Below, one piece after another: positions 43,801-49,281 of a DNA stretch of 64,000 nt. The notes below the pieces were generated by a model. That model was given only the letters and a program-made list of their open reading frames with translations, did not search any database and was not told where the DNA came from. The translations under genes and the position numbers were made by a program. Origin of the DNA: DASRDS01 sp035570055 (GTDB taxonomy: Bacteria > Gemmatimonadota > Gemmatimonadetes > Gemmatimonadales > Gemmatimonadaceae). The stretch is taken from assembly GCA_035570055.1 (NCBI GenBank), contig DATMLM010000026.1, positions 27,936 to 91,935 of the forward strand, written 5' to 3'. Position 1 is the stretch's first letter; each line of letters begins with the position of its first letter.

Positions 43801-44958
43801 CTAGTCCTTGTACGGGTCAAACTCGTTCGCGCCTGCCATTACGACAATCAGCGGTCGAAGCGTGTGCACGATTTCGATCGTGTCGCTCTGGGCGGTGAGC
43901 ACATCTGGCAGTCGGCGATAGACGTGCGGGCTCTCATCCAGCCCGCCGCCGCGCAGCACCACGCCCTTCTCGGCCACCCACCCTCTCATCATGTGGCCGG
44001 TGACCTGCGTCTTGGCGGCGCTTCGTGACATTACGCGACCGGCGCCGTGCACGGTCGAGTAGAGGGCCGCGCGCTGCAGCGCCGAGTCACCGGCGGTGCC
44101 GCGTACGATCACGGCGTCGTCGCCCATCGAGCCGCCGATAAATCCCATCTGACCGGGGAATGCCGGTGTTGCGCCCTTGCGCACGACGATCAGGTCTTCG
44201 CCGTCGTGGGTTTCGCGCCAGGCGAAGTTGTGATGATTGTGCACGAGCTCCTTCTCGCGGCCGCCGAGGATACGTACAACTTTGCGCGCGACCCATTCGC
44301 GTCCGGCGTAGGCGTAGCGGCCCGCCAGGTTCATTAACGTCCAGTAGTCGTTGCCGAGCGGAGCGGTGAGGTCGAGCAGCGCCTCGCGCTCCGGTGCGCG
44401 CTCACGCCAGGTCTTGCCTTGCGACAGAGCAAGGAAGCCGCTGGCGATCGTGTGGCCGAAGCCGCGGCTGCCGAAGTGCACGCCGACCCATACCGTGTCG
44501 GTTTCGTCGGCGAAGACATCGACGTAGTGGTTGCCGCTGCCGACGGTGCCGAGCTGCATTCGCGCCTTGTCCCGGAGCGCCTTGCGCTCCTTTGGCGGCA
44601 CAGCGTCCCAGCCATCCTCATCGAACAGCGCGTTATCGGTGGGCGCATCGTTGGCGCGATTACTACGGCCGATCCCGAAGCTGATCGTGTCCGCGATTTC
44701 ATCGGCCAACGGCTCCAGTTTGCCGAGGCGGTCGGCTGTGAGATTCGTGCGAATCGCGGCGTTGCCGCAGGCGATGTCGAAGCCGACGCCGACCACGGAT
44801 ACCTGCTCGCGATATGCCGCGACTCCGCCGATCGGCATCGTAAAGCCCACGTGCCCGTCGGCCATCAGCGCCACGCGCACGGCGCGTGAGGCGACATCGG
44901 TTAGCTGAGCCAACGTCTGGGGGTCGTGGGTTCCGAAGATCTGCATGTCAGTGCTCAT
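43801..44958 (-). CDS. rtcB: RtcB RNA ligase
   Basis: A 385-residue GTP- and Mn-dependent ligase that joins 3'-phosphate or 2',3'-cyclic-phosphate RNA ends to 5'-OH ends. Metal and guanylation blocks are MADGHVGFTMPIGGV, GVGFDIACGN, TVGSGNHYVDV, VHFGSRGFGH, HNHHNFAW, RKGATPAF and STVHGAGRVMSR (His of the guanylation site). Length is near 400 as in bacterial forms. In Salmonella rtcBA is linked to the Ro60 homologue rsr and Y RNAs. Here a Ro60 gene lies upstream on the same strand, with a tRNA-like RNA between. No RtcA or RtcR gene is in the window. Confidence 0.93.
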   Translation of the reverse strand: MSTDMQIFGTHDPQTLAQLTDVASRAVRVALMADGHVGFTMPIGGVAAYREQVSVVGVGFDIACGNAAIRTNLTADRLGKLEPLADEIADTISFGIGRSNRANDAPTDNALFDEDGWDAVPPKERKALRDKARMQLGTVGSGNHYVDVFADETDTVWVGVHFGSRGFGHTIASGFLALSQGKTWRERAPEREALLDLTAPLGNDYWTLMNLAGRYAYAGREWVARKVVRILGGREKELVHNHHNFAWRETHDGEDLIVVRKGATPAFPGQMGFIGGSMGDDAVIVRGTAGDSALQRAALYSTVHGAGRVMSRSAAKTQVTGHMMRGWVAEKGVVLRGGGLDESPHVYRRLPDVLTAQSDTIEIVHTLRPLIVVMAGANEFDPYKD

Positions 44959-45005
44959 AAGTGTTGGATAACGATGATACGAGTTGGGCTGGGCTAGTTA
45001 TATCT

Positions 45006-45017
45006 CTCAGCGCTGAG
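45006..45017. promoter_or_regulatory. 12-bp perfect palindrome upstream of rtcB
   Basis: CTCAGCGCTGAG is fully self-complementary and lies 48-59 bases before the rtcB start and about 90 bases before the opposite-strand tRNA-like RNA. It is a candidate operator; no binding protein can be named. Confidence 0.35.
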
Positions 45018-45104
45018 TGTGAGCGAAGCGGAGCGCGCCATTCCAGGGCGTAGAGTTGCCAGGTACTGTGTCTGCAAACCGGGTCCGCCGATACGCCGTC
45101 TCGT

Positions 45105-45189
45105 GTCGGGGTGGCGGAACAGGTAGACGCGGAGGCCCGGCAAGCCTCTGAGCGAAAGCTCGTGCGAGTTCAAAATCTCGTCCCCGATA
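45105..45189 (+). tRNA. degenerate or mimic tRNA-Leu-like element, anticodon GGC
   Basis: Acceptor GTCGGGG pairs with CCCCGAT. The anticodon loop is CCGGCAA, which gives GGC (an alanine anticodon) and C instead of the near-universal U at position 33. The T-loop is TTCAAAAT, eight bases instead of seven. The long variable arm and A73 are leucine-type. A working tRNA of this kind would misread GCC codons, so a decoding role is unlikely. It is either a decayed tRNA or a tRNA mimic. Confidence 0.6.
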
Positions 45190-45294
45190 CGCTGGTTGGC
45201 ATGTGTGATTTCGCACGTTGACTACGTGGCCGTCGATCGCTAATTTCATATCGCTTGCCGGGCCTCCGTGTCTACCCACCGGTAGACAGAAAGG

Positions 45295-45327
45295 ACCCCG
45301 AGGAGAAATCCCCGGGGTTCTTTTTTT
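45295..45327 (+). terminator. intrinsic terminator of the tRNA-like RNA
   Basis: ACCCCG pairs with CGGGGT and GGA with TCC around a GAAA loop, with a single A-C mismatch, followed by TCTTTTTTT. The T-run touches the stop codon of the convergent 109-residue gene. Confidence 0.9.
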
Positions 45328-45655
45328 AGTCATCGTCCTCCCAAGCCCGCCGATCGGCTTTCTCTTCGCGCCTGAGCGCGCGCCAAAGTCTCCGATCATT
45401 CGCGCGTTGTTCTGGTGTGATCTCGACTATCGAGCGAATCTGCGCGGCTCGAATCCGCACGCGCGAACCGGCCCAATCGGTGAACTTGAGCCAGAGCTTC
45501 ACATCGCACCTATCGAGCGCGCGCTCGATCCGCTCGGCCATGGTTTGTGTGACATAGAAGACGCCGAAGTCGCCGCGAACGGCGACAAAGGCGCCCACCC
45601 GCGCGTCTTCGGTGTCCTCGACGTTCTCGAGGTACAACCGAATACGTGACATCAT
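45326..45655 (-). CDS. small protein downstream of Ro60, unknown function
   Basis: A 109-residue soluble protein starting seven bases after the Ro60 stop (ATG ATG; either may be used). It has a beta-rich N-terminus (RIRLYLENVEDTEDARVGAFVAVRGDFGVFYV), a middle block KLWLKFTDWAGSRVRIRAAQIRSIVEIT and a strongly charged C-terminal helix (RRLWRALRREEKADRRAWEDDD). No family is recognised. The tight spacing indicates co-transcription with the Ro60 gene, so a role in the same RNA pathway is a reasonable guess. It overlaps the opposite-strand terminator by two bases. Confidence 0.75.
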   Translation of the reverse strand: MMSRIRLYLENVEDTEDARVGAFVAVRGDFGVFYVTQTMAERIERALDRCDVKLWLKFTDWAGSRVRIRAAQIRSIVEITPEQRANDRRLWRALRREEKADRRAWEDDD

Positions 45656-45662
45656 ATTTCTG

Positions 45663-47345
45663 TTAAAACTCTGAGATTAATTGTGGAGTGTTTGGATCGA
45701 ACCCAACGACGTCGAGCATGCCCGCGTCGTCCGGATCCGCAATCGTGAAGTCGTTCGCGGTCATCGCCACGACAACGAGCTTCGCGGCAATGCCCATACG
45801 CTGCCGGTACTGCCGCAGCGCCTCGGCCGGATGAATAGAACCAGCCCACGTCTCGTTGTCGGTGAGGACAACAAACAGGTCCACCGGCCACTTGTGCTTC
45901 GCTGCCTCGACCATCGGCAACGCACAATCCGTCCCACCGAACGGAAGATTCGAGATGGACTTGACGACGTCGTCCAACCGCTGGCGCGGCGAGATCGCCA
46001 ACGACGTGAGTGTCTTGGTAAATGCGACGAACCGATGATGGGGCTCGGTCGCCGCCGTGACCAATGCCATGGCGGCCGTGGCCTCACGGCAGGACAGAAA
46101 GTGCATGCCGAAGACCGGCGCGGACATGGAACCGGACACGTCGAGTGCCAGCATCACGCGCCGTTTCGTGCTCGGCGCGTTGGCGAACGTGAGGTAGAAC
46201 GCCGCGTCGAGCGCATCGACGATCGCGCCGACCGGGTCCCAGCGCAGCTTGCCTTTCATTCCGTGTCCCTGCGCGTAGGTCTTGAGCGCGGCGAGCACGG
46301 CGATCGGGTGGATCCGTGCGGAGCTCAGTGCATCGCGATCGGTAAGACGACCGACGATCGTCCGCGTGGTGGCGCTGTCAGGCGTCAACAGGCCGTTCGC
46401 GCTCATGACGCCGAGGTTCCGGATCATGGCCGTGAGCGGCATCGCCGGCAGCAGTGCTGCCCATGTGCCGGCGTGAGCCAGGAGCTCCGTCGGCACCATC
46501 TCGCGCGTCAGCCGATGCGTGGCGATCACCTGGGCGGCCGCATCGGGCTTGAGGCGCGCGAGCGATGCGACCGCTTCGACGAACGTGACGACATCGGCGT
46601 CCGGTGCGACGCGCGAGGAGCTCGGCGCAGCCGAGATCGTTCCAACCGACCAGTCGAGCGGCGTAGTGTGCCGCATCGACGCGCCGCGGAGCGGCGTTCC
46701 CACCTCGAGCGTCTCCCGCGTGGCGTAGCGGAAGAGGTAGTCGTGCGTTGCCGTCGGAGGCGCCGGGTGGGCGAGCCGCAGTGTGTCGCGGTGCGACCAG
46801 CCGTCGCGTGCGCGGTACTTGAGCAACTGATAGGCGAGCGTTGCGGCGGGTCGCGCCGTGTACCAGCGCGCGACCGCCGTGCGGGGGCCGCGTCCCCAAC
46901 CGCGGAATCCCTTGAGGTATTGCGCCCAGTGGAACAAGTGGGTTCCCGTGCGGGCGACCTCGTGGAGCGCCGCGAACGCCGCCGCGCGAGTCAGTGCATC
47001 TTCGGCGCTCGCCGCGAGGGCCAACGCGAACAATGCCGGGTCGTTCGACGGCGCGCGGCCGGCGGTCGAGATCTCGACGATGCGCCGGACGGCGCGCGGA
47101 CCGTCGGCGGCGATGCATGCAATGGCGTTCGCCGCGTTCTCGCGGGTCAGCTGCCGCTCGCGGATGTAATACGTGCCGCGCTCCGTGCCGAAGATCAGGA
47201 AGCGGTCGAAGCGCTTCCACGGATCGACGGCCCACGTCCAGCCGCCCGCCGAGTTCGGGATCTGCGCCGAGCCCGGGATCGGCTCGGACTGCGGAGTCGC
47301 CTGGCGCATCAGGCGAGTCGCGAAGTGCTTGGTGAAATCCAACAT
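45663..47345 (-). CDS. Ro60-like RNA-binding protein (TROVE plus vWA domains)
   Basis: A 560-residue orthologue of Ro60/Rsr. The TROVE HEAT-repeat ring spans about 10-375 (WKRFDRFLIFGTERGTYYIRERQLT, HLFHWAQYLKGFRGWGRGPRTAVARWY). The vWA domain follows (about 380-560) with MIDAS residues DVSGSMS, GGTDCALP and VLTDNETWAG, the last a hallmark of Ro60. Ro60 holds Y RNAs on its outer surface and damaged or misfolded RNA ends in its hole; in Deinococcus it guides PNPase through Y RNA. ATG 47345 has GGAGGG eight bases upstream. A longer frame to 47432 would enter the Y-like RNA and is rejected. Confidence 0.93.
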   Translation of the reverse strand: MLDFTKHFATRLMRQATPQSEPIPGSAQIPNSAGGWTWAVDPWKRFDRFLIFGTERGTYYIRERQLTRENAANAIACIAADGPRAVRRIVEISTAGRAPSNDPALFALALAASAEDALTRAAAFAALHEVARTGTHLFHWAQYLKGFRGWGRGPRTAVARWYTARPAATLAYQLLKYRARDGWSHRDTLRLAHPAPPTATHDYLFRYATRETLEVGTPLRGASMRHTTPLDWSVGTISAAPSSSRVAPDADVVTFVEAVASLARLKPDAAAQVIATHRLTREMVPTELLAHAGTWAALLPAMPLTAMIRNLGVMSANGLLTPDSATTRTIVGRLTDRDALSSARIHPIAVLAALKTYAQGHGMKGKLRWDPVGAIVDALDAAFYLTFANAPSTKRRVMLALDVSGSMSAPVFGMHFLSCREATAAMALVTAATEPHHRFVAFTKTLTSLAISPRQRLDDVVKSISNLPFGGTDCALPMVEAAKHKWPVDLFVVLTDNETWAGSIHPAEALRQYRQRMGIAAKLVVVAMTANDFTIADPDDAGMLDVVGFDPNTPQLISEF

Positions 47346-47389
47346 GGCTCGCCCTCCGGGGTGAGTGGGAAGAAATGCAGCGCGATGAG

Positions 47390-47507
47390 TGTGATTCGGT
47401 GACGAGCCCGCGGGCTCGAACCGCGGCTGCAACCAGGTCGATAACCCTCAACGTCGGCCCATGAGTGGGCAAAAATGTGCCGAGGGAGAACTCGGCACCG
47501 AACCACA
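47390..47507 (-). ncRNA. second Y-RNA-like element upstream of the Ro60 gene
   Basis: A minus-strand segment closed by a 12-bp stem (47507-47496 with 47401-47390, one G-U). Inside are a hairpin GCCCA-CTCA-TGGGC, the Y-like motif CCGACGTTGAGGGTTATC (47457-47440), and a tRNA-type T-arm CGCGG-TTCGAGC-CCGCG (47425-47409). The motif repeats that of the neighbouring tRNA/Y chimera. It lacks a D-arm and the opposing Y strand is not obvious. It may be a separate Y RNA, a decayed copy, or a leader element of the Ro60 mRNA, whose start codon is 44 bases away. Confidence 0.5.
47471..47498 (-). terminator. intrinsic terminator between the tRNA/Y chimera and the Ro60 gene
   Basis: GTGCCGAG and CTCGGCAC form a perfect 8-bp stem with loop TTCTCC, then A and five T residues. 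It can end the small-RNA transcript before the Ro60 gene; the stem shares bases with the outer stem of the second Y-like element, so the two folds compete. Confidence 0.75.
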
Positions 47508-47509
47508 AG

Positions 47510-47632
47510 AAGGCTGGCAGGACTCGAACCTGCGTCCGTCAGTGTGTCGATAACCCTCGTCCTTCGGCCCGAAATCGGGCGAGGTATCGGCGAGGATAAT
47601 TTCTGATGCTCTACCATCTGAGCTACAGCCTT
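47510..47632 (-). ncRNA. tRNA/Y-RNA chimera: Ro60-binding module in place of the anticodon loop
   Basis: A 123-nt RNA with a full tRNA frame: perfect 7-bp acceptor AAGGCTG/CAGCCTT, D-arm GCTC-AGATGGTA-GAGC, TCAG/CTGA at the anticodon stem, a 5-nt variable loop, and T-arm GCAGG-TTCGAGT-CCTGC. About 60 nt (47602-47543) replace the anticodon loop. They hold the hairpin GCCCG-ATTT-CGGGC and then CCGAAGGACGAGGGTTATC (47567-47549), which matches human Y1 CCGAAGGUAGUGAGUUAUC at 15 of 19 positions, and CGATACCTC (47589-47581) pairs with its GAGG and TATCG. An intron-bearing tRNA is the alternative reading. Confidence 0.72.
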
Positions 47633-47641
47633 CGGTGTCAG

Positions 47642-47714
47642 AACCGCCGGCGCGACTTGAACGCGCGACCTCTTCGTTCGTAGCGAAGCGCTCTTTCCGC
47701 TGAGCTACGGCGGT
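47642..47714 (-). tRNA. tRNA-Arg (anticodon ACG)
   Basis: A complete cloverleaf: acceptor ACCGCCG/CGGCGGT, D-arm GCTC-AGCGGAAA-GAGC, anticodon arm CTTCG-CTACGAA-CGAAG (ACG at 47681-47679), variable loop AGGTC, and T-arm GCGCG-TTCAAGT-CGCGC. No CCA is encoded. A1-U72 and discriminator U73 are unusual for tRNA-Arg. It lies nine bases before the tRNA/Y chimera on the same strand, so both may come from one precursor. Confidence 0.87.
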
Positions 47715-47846
47715 ACGTAAGAAACGAGTGACCGCCGCCAGCGACTCCGACACACAGGGAGTCGCGTTCGCCAGCGAGCGGAGTGCGAACGACGGCCACT
47801 CGGTTTTCCAGCACGATCGGTTGTCAAACAGCGTGGATAAAAACGA
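47715..47846. other. non-coding stretch with two hairpins upstream of tRNA-Arg
   Basis: Two hairpins without T-runs are present: GCGACTCC/GGAGTCGC (47741-47765, 8 bp) and GTTCGC/GCGAAC (47766-47790, 6 bp). A perfect TTGACA lies at 47827-47822 on the minus strand but has no convincing -10 box 16-18 bases further on. No protein-coding frame is credible here. Confidence 0.5.
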
Positions 47847-47885
47847 AATCGCCCCACCTGCCGATCGTGTGCAGGTGGGGCGATT
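47847..47885 (-). terminator. strong intrinsic terminator, 15-bp stem
   Basis: A perfect 15-bp stem (47847-47861 with 47871-47885, CCCCACCTGC/GCAGGTGGGG in its core) with a 9-nt loop, followed on the minus strand by TTCGTTTTT. It does not belong to the gene at 48147, which has its own terminator, so it should end another transcript. Confidence 0.8.
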
Positions 47886-48043
47886 CTCGGGTGGACTTCA
47901 AAGCGCTTCAGTCGCTTCGCGTCCCCGATATACCCCCTGCACACACGTCACCCAGCGCGAGCCGGTCCGTGACCGGTCGCGTAATGGCGTATTCACTCTG
48001 TGATCGCAAAAATTCTGGATACATGGTTCTCGCAGGGTTAGAC
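47886..48043 (-). ncRNA. possible small RNA between two terminators
   Basis: No open frame of substance is present. On the minus strand a hairpin CCGGTC-ACG-GACCGG, extended by GCGA/TCGC (47980-47957), is followed by a GGAC...GTCC structure and then the 15-bp terminator. The stretch lies directly after the terminator of the upstream gene. A structured small RNA of 150-200 nt is possible. No promoter is clear and I match no known family. Confidence 0.3.
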
Positions 48044-48091
48044 AAAAAAAGAGTCGCGTCACCGAACAACCTCGATATCGGGACGCGACTC
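48044..48091 (-). terminator. intrinsic terminator of the 48147-48605 gene
   Basis: GAGTCGCGTC and GACGCGACTC (10 bp), extended inside by CCGA/TCGG with one bulged A, followed on the minus strand by seven T residues. Confidence 0.85.
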
Positions 48092-48146
48092 CCAGGCGAC
48101 CAAGCTATATACGACCCTATTGCTCGTCAAGCCCTCACATCAACTG

Positions 48147-48605
48147 CTACACGTATCGCGCGACCGCCATGCAGATGATCGACAGGACCAGCAGTGTCGC
48201 CGTGATGCGACCGCCGAGCATGAGGCGATTGCGCAGCGCGGCGGCTTGGGCCGCCGTGTCGGGGCCCGGGCTCAGCTTCCCCAGCTGAGCGGCGGCGCGG
48301 CCGCTGATCGCGCCGCCGGCGATGCCGGCAACGATCGCGAGCAGCGCGCCGATGCCGAGCGTGGTGGCTTGTGCCGAATGATCGCCCCAATGCAGGCGCC
48401 ACATGAGGTAGAGCCCGGAGAAGAACGTCAGCGCCGCGGCGCCGCCGGCGATGCGCGAGCCCGACTTCGCCATGTACTGCCCGAAGGCGCCGCGGCCTTC
48501 GGGGGCGAGGTTGGGCATGACGATGGTCGCCAGGACGACGGCGAATCCCGCCCAGATGACACCGGAGAGAATATGGATCGCGCGGGCGATTGCGATTAAC
48601 GTCAT
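48147..48605 (-). CDS. small integral membrane protein (CopD/DUF2269-like layout)
   Basis: A 152-residue protein with four membrane segments (about 5-30, 50-70, 82-102 and 130-150). ARAIHILSGVIWAGFAVVLATIVMPNL, with a His-containing first helix and LHW in the first loop, recalls DUF2269 and CopD-like proteins, but the match is weak. GAGAG lies close before the start. It is divergent from the TetR regulator, which probably controls it. Its own terminator lies about 55 bases downstream. Confidence 0.75.
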   Translation of the reverse strand: MTLIAIARAIHILSGVIWAGFAVVLATIVMPNLAPEGRGAFGQYMAKSGSRIAGGAAALTFFSGLYLMWRLHWGDHSAQATTLGIGALLAIVAGIAGGAISGRAAAQLGKLSPGPDTAAQAAALRNRLMLGGRITATLLVLSIICMAVARYV

Positions 48606-48624
48606 GTGTGCGCTCTCTCGTAAT

Positions 48625-48645
48625 TAGTCTTACAGAGTGTATAGT
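48625..48645. promoter_or_regulatory. TetR-gene -10 box and candidate operator
   Basis: TAGTCT (48625-48630) lies six bases before the GTG start of the TetR gene. TACA-GAG-TGTA (48631-48641) is a short inverted repeat across the start codon in the 31-base divergent space. TetR autoregulation is the obvious idea; the repeat is short. Confidence 0.3.
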
Positions 48646-49281
48646 CGATTTACTTTCGTCCGTCAAGCGCCGGTGACGCCTCGTCCGTATCGCAGTCCCA
48701 GCCGTCGCGCGGCCGCCGAGGAGACGCGGAGTCGCATCTTGCGCGCCGCCAGGGAACTGTTCGCATCGGCCAAGCCGTTCTCGATGGAGGCGGTAGCGAA
48801 ACGCGCGCGCGTCACGCGCATCACGATCTATCACCAGTTCGCATCGAAGGCCCACCTGCTCGAGGCAGTCTTCGATGAGTTCGCGACCTCTGGTGGTCTG
48901 GCCGCGCTGCCAAAGGTGTTCGCCGAGCGCGACCCGCGAAAAGCGCTCCACGAGCTGGCGCACGTGCTCGTCACGTTTTGGGCGAACCACCGGCGAGCGC
49001 TCCCGCGGCTCTCGGCCGCGATCGTCGATGCCGACATCGCCAAACAACTGCAAGCGCGCATCGAGCGCCGGCGCGGTGGTCTCGCGGTGATCGTCGGACG
49101 CCTGGTGGGGCCGAACGCGGACCAGAAGCGCGCCAACGATCTCGTCGACATCTTGTTCGCGCTCACGAGCTACGAGATGTTCGAGCTCCTGTCGACGCGC
49201 GATCGCGAGGTGCCGGAGGTCGAAGCGCTCGTGGTCAAGGCCATCGACGCCGTCTTAGAATCGTCTGGTCTCTTGCCGTGA
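48637..49281 (+). CDS. TetR/AcrR family transcriptional regulator
   Basis: A 214-residue repressor. The HTH spans about 25-70: TRSRILRAARELFASAKPFSMEAVAKRARVTRITIYHQFASKAHLL. The C-terminal ligand-binding part (about 75-214) is helical. Start GTG 48637 is supported by the TAGTCT box six bases upstream; GTG 48673 is the shorter option and begins TPRPYRSP. It is divergent from a membrane protein, the likely target. The end overlaps the convergent mmsA gene by 27 bases. Confidence 0.9.
   Translation: MYSRFTFVRQAPVTPRPYRSPSRRAAAEETRSRILRAARELFASAKPFSMEAVAKRARVTRITIYHQFASKAHLLEAVFDEFATSGGLAALPKVFAERDPRKALHELAHVLVTFWANHRRALPRLSAAIVDADIAKQLQARIERRRGGLAVIVGRLVGPNADQKRANDLVDILFALTSYEMFELLSTRDREVPEVEALVVKAIDAVLESSGLLP

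Larger units (their letters stand above)
45105..45327 (+). ncRNA. tRNA-Leu-like noncoding RNA with inverted repeat and terminator
   Basis: A putative transcript of about 220 nt in the gap between the rtcB and Ro60 genes. Bases 45105-45189 fold as a type II tRNA: 7-bp acceptor stem, D-arm with GG, 5-bp anticodon stem, 4-bp variable arm with GAAA loop, T-arm and discriminator A. Bases 45122-45145 are complementary to 45253-45276 over 24 pairs with one G-U, so the downstream part can invade the D and anticodon arms. A second hairpin (45269-45288, 8 bp) competes with that pairing. An intrinsic terminator ends the unit. The promoter is not evident. Confidence 0.65.

Noticed and set aside
45105..45189. 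Functional tRNA-Leu or tRNA-Ala
   Set aside because: Alanine anticodon on a leucine body, C33 and an 8-nt T-loop are incompatible with normal decoding; kept as a tRNA-like element.
45681..47402. 573-codon plus-strand open frame opposite the Ro60 gene
   Set aside because: Exact antisense of the conserved TROVE/vWA coding region with Arg-rich text.
47346..47432. N-terminal extension of the Ro60 protein
   Set aside because: It would translate the second Y-like RNA element, while ATG 47345 has a strong ribosome site and begins at the conserved part of the protein.
47822..47827. Promoter for tRNA-Arg from a perfect TTGACA
   Set aside because: No acceptable -10 box at 16-18 bases, so it is not annotated as a promoter.
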